Origin: Cryptomeria japonica
Lineage: Eukaryota > Streptophyta > Pinopsida > Cupressales > Cupressaceae
Direction of reading: 5' to 3'
NCBI RefSeq assembly: GCF_030272615.1
Contig: NC_081405.1
Span: forward strand, 649,677,420 to 649,737,419
DNA length: 60,000 nucleotides
Positions 45,757-56,210 of the stretch are shown in pieces (the first letter of the stretch is position 1; each line of letters starts with the position of its first letter). The position numbers were made by a program, and so were the translations under genes. Below the pieces are notes generated by a model. It searched no databases, was not told the DNA's origin, and worked only from the letters and a program-made list of their open reading frames with translations.

Positions 45757-45989
45757 ATTAATTTAGTTAATAGTTTTTTTTGTTTATTGATGCAAATAAA
45801 GCATGTACTCCAGCATGCATTAATCCTTAGGACTATTTTTAGTTTTGTTTTTTGCATGAGTTTGTTTTTAGTAAATAAAACATGCTATGCATGCACTTAT
45901 TGTATTCTTAATTTAGGGAGTAGTTTTTTTTTAGTTTGAGAGCTTTAGTAGCTGGTTCAGAGAGGATAGATCAGGTTCAAAATTCTACA
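45722..45989 (+). repeat. 3' LTR of element D (internally deleted)
   Basis: It starts after the purine run aaggagag and ends with the same gttcaaaattctaca as the 5' LTR. Confidence 0.75.
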
Positions 45990-46000
45990 ATTAGTACCAT

Positions 46001-46370
46001 AATTTTCAAACCATAATAATGATACTTCTGCATAAACTTAAGACACAAACCTTAAAAGAATAAAAAAAATAAAACACAGGTAAAATACAATGTAGCATAT
46101 TAAAAAAATAAGAAAATCAAAAGACAACTAATTCTGAAATAAAATTAGAAACTAAAATTCTAAAAATGTGTAATTTTAATATCAATGTCTTGATGAATTT
46201 TCAAACCATAAGATAATGATACTTATGCATAAACTCAAGACACAAACCCTAAAAAGATAAATAAAATAAAACAAAGATAAAATCTAATGTGAAATATTAA
46301 AAAATAAGAAAATCAGAAGACAACTAATTCTGACATAAAATTAGAAAATAATACCAATTACATTAAGACT
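46001..46370. repeat. Two-copy 195-bp tandem duplication
   Basis: Copies begin at 46001 and 46196 with aattttcaaaccat and run through gacacaaacc, aaaataagaaaatca and gacaactaattctga blocks. They are diverged by several indels. Unit III has a single copy near 54240-54340. Confidence 0.8.
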
Positions 46371-47871
46371 TAATCTAATGTATGACTTCAAGATTTTGTT
46401 CTATGATCCCACATAACTGATCTCTACACCTGCAAAAATGAATCATTTCATGGATTTAATCTGTTCTCACAAAAATGAATTGCACAATTTTAAGTGTCTG
46501 GAATCTGTTTGAATTATTTTCTAAAATTTAGATCTTAAAAAAAACTGGTGTTGATGAAGAGTTCTATGAATTTGCTAAACAAGGATCTTCTTATATCAAT
46601 CAAAACCTTGGATTCTGACCTAACAATATTGGAATAAATATTGAAGATACAAACAATAGTACAGTATGCCTCAGTCTATTGCTAAATCCAAATGCTGATG
46701 TAGTCTAATGCATCTTCAAGTGATGATACAAGTAATTAAATAGAACGAATAAATGGATTAGAGTTCTCCCTCTTATAAAACAACCTGGCATTCAAATTAC
46801 ACATTTCACAGTCGAAGGCATCAAATAGCAAGAAGTAGGAAGTGAGTCAAAGTAGATTTAAATTTGAATTTAAAAGTCTTAAAGGTCAAATTTATAGGTT
46901 CAGTTCCAAAAATGTAGATACAACCTAAATGAATTAAAGGATAAACTGCAGATTAAGTCCAATGTAGATTCAACCTAAACAAAATTAGGGACAAACTACA
47001 TTAAAAGAGAACTCACACACTAGTGCAAAGTCTCAGTTAAAGCTACATTTTCATCATCCATCAAACCTTAAGTCAAAATTATTGTCTCATTTCACCAAAC
47101 CGTAATATTATTACTCCAAGCAGACATACCAACAGGCACCCCTAAACCATAACCTACCTCAAAACTAAATCTGCAAAAGCATTAACAGTGCCCCAGCTCT
47201 TCAATATAATGCCTTTATAATACATTAAAGCACAACCCAAAACCAGTACCCGTTTAGCTAAATTCACAGAATTCACTAAACATTAAATACCCAAAAGAAA
47301 GCAAACTTACCTGAGCAGGCACCGCTCTTAATGGATTCCATTGATCGTTTAGTGTAATGTGCCAATTCACTTTGTAAGAAAAAAATTCAGATTGCAAACA
47401 CAAAAATGAACCAAAATATTGCATTATAAGTTTACAAATTATAAAACCATCGAAGTACAAAATCTGAACCAAAATAGTGCACAATCAATTTAGAAATCCT
47501 TAGGAATCATAGAACCCTTAACAGATAAAACCCTTGAAATTTCAGTATTGCTTATTTCAACATACTTTTCCTGTCCCAAAAGCCGTAAACAAATTTAATT
47601 ATTTATTGTTTCTTTTCAGAAAAAGCCTTTAGAAATGGCAGGGCAGACATAAAAAACATTACAGTATGACTCAAAATTTGAAGTGTACCCAAAACATTAT
47701 ATTTCAAATTACTGTCCAAGCAATTTGCTACACCATAATCATATGAATGGTTGTGACAGGACTTGTAGTAATCCATTGTATGACTGAAGATAACAAAGCA
47801 CAAGTCTGTACATGCCTTTGCATGATTAAACAGTTAAAAAGGGCATGGCATACACAGCAGATGCATGCCAC
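46371..47871. other. Conserved block between type 1 and type 2 genes, unit II
   Basis: This is homologous to 7822-9035 and 54360-56205. It includes on the minus strand a VPVGMSAW segment (~47120-47150), a putative exon at 47312-47378 and a frame of the MDYYKSCHNHSYDYG type (47603-47803). No complete gene is visible. Confidence 0.5.
47312..47378 (-). other. Putative exon of unknown gene, copy II
   Basis: It reads NWHITLNDQWNPLRAVPAQ and ends at CAG/GTAAGT. It is the same frame, length and donor as copies I and III. Confidence 0.35.
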
Positions 47872-48353
47872 TCAGAGAGCGTACTTGGAGAACATATAAG
47901 TTCTACACTCTCCCAGACGGAAGTTTCTATTGATTTGGGCTCCACTGCCCCTTACATTCATATAACCAGGATAATCTGTTATTCTGAAACTAACGGACTT
48001 CTTCAAATATAGCCCATACTTTTCTGCTTCTCCTTCTAAATTCCATTCTCTGTAGGGTGGCCCCACCTTGTTAGTAACATGGATTTCTCCATAAATGCTC
48101 AACAGCTTGGTAGCACTTTTGAAAAACATACTTAGCAACTCATTGTTTTTCTTGATGGCTACTTCACTGCGTTCCCCACCCCAAAAAAAGCCTGCATGCG
48201 GGAGATTGAATACAATTCTGTCAAACTTCCTCGCGCTTAGTTCTTCAATTTCGTGCAGTCTGGTTGCATCCACCTTATACAGTACCGATGCTCCACGTCT
48301 TTGCAAGTTCCGAATTGAACTATAAGCTCTATCGTAAACCCTAAAAACTTTCC

Positions 48354-48469
48354 CTGTTTTGACAACATTGAAAAGTAGAGTCAAAAAATATATTGGGAAC
48401 AAAAAAGGATTACGAAGAAAGAATAGGGTATATGTTTTAAGTTTATTTATTCCAGGTTGTGATTGATAC
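48354..48469 (-). other. Intron 2 of type 2 gene, unit II
   Basis: This GT-AG intron of 116 bp has donor GTATCA and acceptor TTTTCAATGTTGTCAAAACAG. It has the same position and borders in units I and III. It lacks stops in one frame, so exon 3 appears as an open frame extended upstream to 48477. Confidence 0.8.
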
Positions 48470-48620
48470 CTTTTCAATCAAGTGATGTGGCGACGATGTT
48501 TTGTGCACGTCCAAATGCAGTTGCCAAAGCTGAAGAAAATGAGAAATTGCCTTCTCCAACTAACAGAATGCTCTGTAAGCTAGAATAATGCATTAGCCTC
48601 CTCTCTATCGCAGGTTGCCT

Positions 48621-49944
48621 CTGCCAACAAGGTAAACCAACTGTCTCTTGTTAATGAGGAGATAAGCCGAATCACAATACAAGAATAGAGTCTGCAAGTT
48701 ACAGTTAATATCACCAAATTGCTCCTCTGAAAGCACAGACAAAATTAGGAGATTATGTGCAGAAGAAAATGGACTTCCCAATGAGTTATCCCACTCAACA
48801 AATATGAGCTTGAGGCATCTTATGTGTTAATACACAATTTATGTAAAAAATGCAACTCGAATTTTCTGAACCAAAGTAATTTTAAAATGGTAATATCAAT
48901 GAATGAATTTTTCGCAGAAAGTGGTGGGAAAATTATTCATAAAGTCTTGGATGGCATTCTGGGATATGTTATCAAGATGACAAATAATTGTGTGATAGTT
49001 TTTTAATCAAGTGTTGGAGAGTAATTCAGAATCCAATCTATAGGCAAGAGCTTTTTAATCAGGTTTTAGATGGCACCAGAATCCATCAAAGAATGAGCAA
49101 ATGCTGCTGAAAATTTTCATAAGTATTGACAAAAAACCTTAGCATAAGGAAATGTTGATTAGATATTATCATCCATAATTTTTTTTTTCAAAAAACATTT
49201 AACTATTTGAATGGACTTAAAACAGTTTGATTTAACAAATCAAAGTTTAGAATGTACTATTTAAGCTGAATCTTTTATAACCTAAAATTATGACTAAACT
49301 TGAAAATATAACACAATTCTCAAAATTATGACTGAACTTAAAATTATCATATTTTATTCTCAAAATTCTAACCTAAAATTATGACTGAACTTAAAACTAT
49401 CATATTTTATGTGCATTGATTCTAAGCCCAGCATTGTAAACTTAAATTATCTTATTGGGCTTAACATTTACATACATTCAATCGGAAGGCCATTGCATGC
49501 TCGCAATTCCTCTTAGAACACACTCTGATAAAACAGACTGGTAAAGCACAATCCCTTAAACTTTTAACAGGACCTACTTAAATTGTTATTCCTTTATTTT
49601 TTATTTTCTTTTCAAAATCAATACCTATAATTTCTTAACCACTTTAATCAAATACTTTAGACCAAATAAACTCAGCTAATCTTAGTTGCCCAATACTCTC
49701 AAAATCTCATCCTACAGAAATTGGCAAAGAGAAACCTGAAAACACAGCACTTCTCCTCGCCCGATCACAATTGCAATAACATTCTCAATACTCAACAAGA
49801 CTCAAAATCAAAATGCTGTAGCTCCATTCGTAACCTTTCTAGGATATACAAGCTTTTCCATCATTGAAGAAGACTCAAATTAAAATGCTATACCCACATA
49901 CAGCTCGTACCACAACCAGTATGCCCAAGAGGAAGCAAACTTAC
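48621..49944 (-). other. Intron 1 of type 2 gene, unit II
   Basis: This is an AT-rich 1324-bp intron with a consensus donor GTAAGT and acceptor TTGGCAG. It is the uninterrupted counterpart of the unit I intron that holds element F. Confidence 0.7.
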
Positions 49945-50025
49945 CTGGTACAGTACTGATGGTTCTTCCAGCCTCTGTCTTTCCTTATAAGAGGTCACAT
50001 TTCTACCATATACAAGCTTTACCAT

Positions 50026-51507
50026 CGTTGAACAATATAATGAAATTTGGCACCCGGGTAAATACAATGAGATTTCAAGCTTCTCCCACAAACAAAATGA
50101 AATGGAATACCGGAAAAAGAACGAATTTGCCCAGATTTTTGTCCGATTAAATGCGTTAAATGTGTGTAATTTGTTTACTTTTGTGTGGGCGTTTGATGTT
50201 AGTCATTAGGAGCGTCGGCGCAGCCATTTTCTTTCGTGGTTCCATTTAAAGTTTCTGTCTCTAGTTTCCCTTACTACAAAATATCCATATAACTTAGTAC
50301 AGTCCATCAATACACTCCATCGACTACTTTCATGTCAAATATGATAAACTCTCGTTCTTCAATTGTGTAATTAATACTCTCGCTTTTCTTTCAATATTTG
50401 TCCTTGCATAAGTTTTTTCACCATGAAAAATCTTTCATCAAAATGTGATTTTTTTTAGAATATTTTTCACTCACAAAATCATTTTGGCTATCATGCACTA
50501 GTTTTAGGTAGTCATGACCCTAACGATGTTAAAGCCTTGCACTCACCAAAACTTCATTTGTAGTGGACTCATGAAGAATCTTTATGAAACAAGTTTTTGA
50601 TTGTCAATTAATTAATAAATACTATTCATTTATACAATCATGTACCACATCATTCAAGCTAATTTAAGCAATTATAATTAGTGAAACTCATAAAAGTTCT
50701 AGTTATTATTCATCATCAGAACAAAATGAATATTACATTTATGAATGCTAATAATTTTTTAATGATAATAAGTGGAGGTCTAAATTTTAGGTTGACTCTC
50801 TTCATGTTAATATTTATTTCAAGGATTATGATGTTTAGAGTTGTTTCTAAATGTAAAAATAAATTTGATTTGAAAAAATTATATCATAGTTTAGGTATAT
50901 ATTTTACTAATCTTATAAAATTTATTCAATTTTCTCTAAAATCAAAGCAATGTAATATTTGTGAATGAGTCTAATTCAAAATTAAGCAATAGAACATCAT
51001 AATTTGGCACACTACAAAAAATTCTTCTACTTATCAATCAATATTTACTTGAAATACTTAAGTTTTAAAAATCTATCTAAAATACATTAGAGATATGTGC
51101 ACTATTCAACTCCTTTTTCATTGCATTTGATCTATTTTATTACTATTAAATTTTTACTTGTATTTATATACATTGTTTTATTTACTTGGGTTTTATTTCA
51201 CAATTTGTAGTTTTAACTAGTGATTGAAAAAAAACGTTTCCTCCAATTACACACCAATTACATGGATTTCATGGATCCACTACCATCAAACAATTATTTA
51301 GACAATTTTTTAAGATATGTAAATTTGTTTTAAAATTAATTGAACAAACTAGCACCATATATTTTTTTAATAGATAAGTGCATACGAGTATGGGGGTAGA
51401 TCTCTTTCATCCAGTAGTAAAAATATTGAATCATTTGAAATTGTGCAGGAAAATTACATAGTTATATTTAATTATTATATGATAATACTAATAATGTTAA
51501 TAATTTT
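50026..51507. other. 5' flank of type 2 gene and distal tail, unit II
   Basis: Immediately upstream of the start, the minus strand again contains the conserved MAAPTL..MTNIKRP short frame (ATG near 50228). Beyond 50260 the sequence is AT-rich and non-coding, and matches 22590-23870. Confidence 0.5.
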
Positions 51508-51582
51508 GTACAACTTGAGTTGGCCTAGTGGTGGGGAATTTGTGCTCTTGAAATAGAGGTCACAAATTCAAATCCCACAAAT
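51508..51582 (+). mobile_element. SINE-like, tRNA-derived insertion (75 bp)
   Basis: A box A-like TGGCCTAGTGG and a box B-like region (GGTCACAAATTCAAATCCC) are spaced as in tRNA-derived SINE heads. A 14-bp direct repeat atgttaataatttt flanks the insertion (51494-51507 and 51583-51596). The corresponding sites in unit I (~23880) and unit III (~59495) have one copy of the flank and no insert. There is no SINE body or poly-A, so it is a 3'-truncated SINE or a tRNA retropseudogene. Confidence 0.75.
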
Positions 51583-52830
51583 ATGTTAATAATTTTATAT
51601 TTTAATTAAAATATATTTCATTCATTTAAGGAAGATGTTTTTCAGCTAGAATACAAATGATTCTAAGTTAGAATTAGAAATAGAATTATATAAAGTATGT
51701 TGATTTTATAATTATATAATTTTAAGGTTACAACATACATAAAGTTCTAGCTTATTAATTATAACTCTATTCTTAATTAATATTTTTTTTAATTCATAAT
51801 TATTTTAAATTTTAAGTAAATAATTCTTATGTAAGAATACTATAATATAAATAATTAATTTTAATCCTAAATTTATATAATAATAAAGAATATAATTATA
51901 ATTATAATTATAATTATAATTCTGCATTAAATTTAATATTGTTTATTGCTCCAATCTGCCTTAAATCCTAATATGTCTAACATGACAAAACATTAGAATG
52001 AGTGTAATCCAAAAGAACATTATATATCATGATAATCCAAAGAATTGTTTATATGAATATCTGTATAAATGAAGATTAGAAATTGCAAACATGACAAAAC
52101 ATGAATGTAAGCCAAAAGAACATTGCATATCACAATAATCCAATGAAATGTTTGTATTGAATGAAGATTTGAAATAGCCAGTGATTCCTGAAATGTTTGT
52201 ATTAATTTCTATACCAATGAAGATTAAAAATCGCTAGTGATTACAATGAAATGTTTGTATTAAGTTTTGTACTAATGACGATTAGAAGACTAGAAATTGC
52301 TAGTGATTCATCATACTAGACCATTTCATGAAAAGGCTGGTCTAATATGACACAACATTATAATGAATGTAACCCAAAGCAACACTATATATCATGATAA
52401 TCGAATGAAACAATTCTTATACGAATGAGCATTAGTAATGACCAGTAATTCCAATAATTCCAGACTATTTCATGATAAAGAAGAAAAGCCTGATCTAACA
52501 TACAAAACATTAAAATGAATGTAATCCAAAGTAACAGTATATATCATGATAATCTAATGAAATGCTAGTGATTCCAGCTCATTTCATGACAAAGAAGAAA
52601 AAAACTGGTATAACATTACAAAACATTACGATAAATGTAACCCAAAATAACAGCATATAATAGAAATTGCCTGTGATTCCAGACCATTTCATGACAAAGA
52701 AGAAAGGCTGGTCTAACATTACAATGAGTGTAACCAAAAGTAACAGTATATATCTTCATAATCCAATGAAATGTTTGTATTAATTCACGAGCAAATGAAA
52801 ATTAGAAATGGCCAGTGATCCCGGGCTATT
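51583..52830. repeat. End of unit II tail, unit III anchor and degenerate modules
   Basis: This is an AT-rich tail ending in an (attata)n-like run at ~51894-51920, then the anchor at 51922. About 900 bp of the same acaaaacatta / tatatcatgataatcc / gtttgtattaatt modules as in units I and II follow. No gene is seen. Confidence 0.6.
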
Positions 52831-53776
52831 TCATGACAAAGATGAAGGGGCTGTATGCCATTCAAGAGCCGAGAAGATATAAGTCTTACATTCTCGGAGA
52901 GAGAAGCTTCTATTAGCCTTGGCCCAACTTTCTCTTTTGTTCATGTAACCAGGATACTCTGTTTTCCTGAAATCAACAGATCCTTCAAAAACAGCCCATG
53001 CTGCTTCTCCTAAATTCCATATACTGTAGGTGTGCATAAGACTCAACAACTTAGTAGAACTTTCAATGGCGTTCCCCTTGGCAAAAATGGCCTGCGTGTG
53101 GGGAATTGAAAACATTTCTTTCAAACTTCCTCTCAGATTTCCAACTTGATCCATTCTGGTTGCATCGATCTCATACATCAACAATTCTCCACGCCTCTCT
53201 AAGTTCGAAATTGAAAGGCCAGCCGTATCATACAGTCTTAAGACCTCCTCTGCTTTGACAACATTCAAAAACACAGTAAAAAATCTTGTAAAATATAAGT
53301 ATCAACAGATGAGAACAGAGCATAACTTATGAGACCTCTGCTATGAAGTATCCTTATGAGACCTCTGCTATGAAGTGATCTGGCGATGATGTTATGTGCA
53401 GAGTCAAAAGCATTTGCCAAAGAAGATGGAAATGAGAAGTTGCCTTCTCCAACTATGCAAGGTAGAATAATGCATAAGCTTCCTCTCAAACAAAGGTGGC
53501 GTCTCCAAGAATTAAAAATACAAGATTAAAATCAGCAAGTCAACCTCATTCCCTTATTCCTGTATTTTCTCAAAATCACCCATTTAACAGAAAATGCTAG
53601 AAATGGCAAACTTTTCCAACACCCAGTAAACTCTGAAAATCTCAGGCGCCCACAACTTTGACTAATTACAGTATGCCCAAGGGAAAGCAAATTACCTGAG
53701 ACAGCTCTGATGCTTTTACCCGCCTCAGTAATTCCTCCAGTTGGGTTACGATTCTACAATATTCAGGCTGTTCCAT
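52831..53776 (-). pseudogene. BMT5-like (DUF2431) type 1 pseudogene, unit III
   Basis: Exon 1 is 53696-53776 (27 codons, MEQPEYCRIVTQLEELLRR, donor CAG/GTAATT). Exon 2 (about 53370-53502) has a deletion upstream of the VGEGNFSFPSSLANAF segment that breaks the frame, and a roughly 26-bp tandem duplication over its donor (tatgagacctctgctatgaag twice). Exon 3 (52831-53249) is open for its whole length: EEVLRLYDTAGLSISNLERR through DYPGYMN-like TEYPGYMNKRES and ECKTYIF, with a longer C-terminus than type 2. However, a large internal deletion removed most of the FDRIVFNFPHAGFF..FFKSATKLL region, so the catalytic domain cannot fold normally. Confidence 0.78.
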
Positions 53777-53978
53777 CGTTTTGCAGCAGAATGCACTCGG
53801 AAACACTGAAAAACACCAAGGATTCCTTATAGCCCAGTAGCGAAGGATATTTAATAGTTCTATTTTAATCTAAAAAGTAATAAATTATGTGGAGAAAATA
53901 TGATTTAATGCATATTTATAGGGCTAAAGGGCCAATCCAGCTATAGGGTTTTTTGAAACTTCAACAAGAAGTATGCTG

Positions 53979-54100
53979 ATGTGAAATCATGCTTGATAAT
54001 GTGTATCTAAAATCTTTATTATAAGCAAGGGCCTTACCAATGTGAAATCATGCTTGATAATGTGTATCTAAAATCTTTATTATAAGCAAGGGCCTTACCA
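53979..54100. repeat. Perfect two-copy 61-bp tandem duplication
   Basis: Copies 53979-54039 and 54040-54100 are identical by eye. Unit II has a single copy near 41120-41175, so the event is specific to unit III and recent. Confidence 0.92.
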
Positions 54101-54630
54101 AATAAGCTGTTGTATAATTTTTTAAGTAATTAAAAATGGTCATATGATTTTGAGCCCAGTGAATTTCAGATGCTCAATTACTAGAATTTTTTTCCCTATA
54201 CCATACAAATAAATAATTTGAAAAGGATTAGTACCAATACCTTGAAGAATTTTCAAACCATAAGATAATGATACAAATAAAATAATCAAAAAACAACTAA
54301 TTCTGAAATAAGATTAGAAAATAAAACCCTAAAAATCAAAACTTAAACGGTGTATGATTACATTAGGACTTAATCTCATGTATGACTTTGAGATTTTTCA
54401 TTGTAAATTGTGTTCTATAATCCAAAAATTTCGTTCTGGAATCAAATTTGTTAGACACTCTGGTTTCATTTTATATAATTGTTGAGTTTTTCCCTACAGA
54501 ACTGATCTCTACACCCGAAAAAAATAAAATTATTTCATGGATTCAATCTGTTCTCACAAAAATGAATTGCACATTTTTAGGTGTCTGGAATCTGTTTGAA
54601 TTATTTTCTAAAATTTACATCTAAAAAATA

Positions 54631-54744
54631 ACTGATGTTGATGAACACTTCTACGAATTTGCGAAGCAGGGATGATCTTATATAAAAACTGATGTTGATG
54701 AACACTTCTACGAATTTGCGAAGCAGGGATGATCTTATATAAAA
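54631..54744. repeat. Perfect two-copy 57-bp tandem duplication
   Basis: Copies 54631-54687 and 54688-54744 are identical by eye. Because 57 is a multiple of three, the minus strand shows a duplicated 19-residue peptide, which is not evidence of coding. Unit II has one copy near 46545-46600. Confidence 0.92.
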
Positions 54745-54750
54745 ACCTTG

Positions 54751-56204
54751 GATTCTGACAACAATTTTGAAATAAAGAATGAAGATACAAACAATTGTAC
54801 AGTATGCCTCAGTCTATTGCTAAATCCAAATGCTGATGTAATCGAATGCATCTCCAAGTGATGACACAATTAAATAGAACTAATAAATGGATGATGTCTA
54901 AAAGCGGATTATAGTTCTCCCTTTTATATAATAACCTGGCATTCAAATCACACATTTCACAGTCAAATGCATCAAATAACAAGAACTAGGAAGTGAGTCA
55001 AAGTAGAAACATTAAAATTTGAATTTAAAAGTCTCAAGGTCAAATTTATAGCATGAATATGCATCATGTTCATTTTCAAGAATGTAGATTCAACCTAAAT
55101 ATATAAAAGGGATAAACTGCAGATTAAGTCCAATGTAGATTCAACCTAAATAAAATTCGGGATGAACTGCAGATAAGTCCAATGAGATACAAAATTTGTC
55201 AGTTAGCCTTATCTGTCAAATGATTTTTTATTATATTTATTTATTTTTCAAATCATAACACATATATTAATACAAATAAAATCATATATAAACTAAACAT
55301 ATATCAGAATAATCCTACATCCTCTTACTATTGTCCATAAAAAAATTGACAAAATTATATATAAAAATAAATAAAACTTTAACAAAATTAAGAGAGAGCT
55401 CACACACTAGTGCAAAGTCTCAGTTGAAGCTACATTTTCATCATACCAACAGGCATCAAAATTATTGCCTCATTTCACCAGAATCTAATATTATTACTCC
55501 AAGCAGACATACCAACAGGCACCCCTAAACCATAAGCTACCTCAAAACTTACTTTGCTAAAGAATTAACAGTGCTGCAGCTCTTCAATATAATGCCTTTA
55601 TAATACAGTAAAGCACAACCCAAAACCAGTACTCGTTTAGCTAAATTCACAGAATTCACTAAACATTAAATACCCAAGAGAAAGCAAACTTACCTGAGCA
55701 GGCACCGCTCTTAATGGATCCCATTGATCGTTTAGTGTCATGTGCCAATTCACTTTCTAAGAAAAAAAATCAGATTGCAAACACAAAAATGAACCAAAAT
55801 ATTGCATTATAAATTTACAAATTCTAAAACCATCGAAGCACAAAATCTGAACCAAAATAGTACACAATCAATTTAGACATCATTAGAAATCATAAAACCC
55901 TTAACTGATAAAAGCCTTGAAATTTCAACATTGCTTATTTTCAACATACTTTTCCTGTCCCAAAAGCCGTAAACAAATTTAATTAATTAATTGTTTCTTT
56001 TCTGAAAAAGCCCTTAGAAATGGCAGGCTAGACATCAAACAGTATTGAATCAAAATTTGAAGTGTACCCATAACATTATATTTCAAATTACTGTCCAAGC
56101 AATTTGCTACTTCATAATCATATGAATGGTTATGGCCCTGGGACTTGTAGTAATCCATTGCATGACTGAAGCTAACAAAGCACAAGTCAGTCTATGCCTT
56201 CGCA
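54751..56204. other. Conserved block between type 1 and type 2 genes, unit III
   Basis: This is the uninterrupted version of the block. It contains the sequence (from ~55195) to which unit I's truncated type 1 gene is joined. On the minus strand it carries a VPVGMSAWSNNI segment (~55490-55525), the putative exon at 55691-55758 and the MDYYKSQGHNHSYDYE frame (55979-56185). Confidence 0.5.
55691..55758 (-). other. Putative exon of unknown gene, copy III
   Basis: It reads NWHMTLNDQWDPLRAVPAQ, identical in peptide to copy I, and ends at CAG/GTAAGT. Confidence 0.35.
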
Positions 56205-56210
56205 TGCCAC

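Larger units (their letters stand above)
41268..45989 (+). mobile_element. Ty1/copia retrotransposon (element D)
   Basis: The 5' LTR is truncated on its left (about 41268-41598). The 3' LTR starts TGTTGATAAC at 45722, ends TTCTACA at 45989, and lacks about 220 bp present in the 5' copy. The PBS TGGTATCAAAGC is at 41601-41612. The gag-pol interior is largely open. It lies between type 1 and type 2 of unit II; the flanks match 54150-54250 of unit III, with some host bases lost at the left end. Confidence 0.9.
47872..50025 (-). pseudogene. BMT5-like (DUF2431) type 2 gene, unit II: least damaged copy, one in-frame TGA
   Basis: The three-exon model is exon 1 49945-50025 (27 codons, MVKLVYGRNVTSYKERQRLE), intron 1 of 1324 bp (GTAAGT..GGCAG), exon 2 48470-48620, intron 2 of 116 bp (GTATCA..ACAG), and exon 3 47872-48353. 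The exons total 714 nt, exactly 238 codons, with phases 0 and 1 agreeing at the junctions. Exon 2 carries SILLVGEGNFSFSSALATAF, the SAM-binding loop. Exon 3 carries FDRIVFNLPHAGFFWGGERS, then GEIHVTNKVGPPYREWNL, DYPGYMNVRGSG and GECRTYMF, all typical of plant DUF2431 proteins of about 200-240 aa. The only lesion found is TGA at 48474-48476 (codon 76), where units I and III have a Ser codon. A sequencing error or recent loss are both possible. The rRNA uridine methyltransferase role is by homology to yeast Bmt5 only. Confidence 0.85.
53777..54750. other. 5' flank of type 1 gene, unit III
   Basis: This is non-coding sequence homologous to 40906-41267 and 45990-46700, that is, both sides of element D. 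It contains two recent perfect tandem duplications, listed separately. Confidence 0.6.

Noticed and set aside
48470-48480. TGA at codon 76 as a recoded (selenocysteine) codon
   Set aside because: Land plants lack the selenocysteine insertion machinery, and sister copies have Ser at this site; nonsense mutation or error is simpler.
54608-54790. Protein with a duplicated 19-residue peptide on the minus strand
   Set aside because: It is explained by the perfect 57-bp DNA duplication in non-coding flank.
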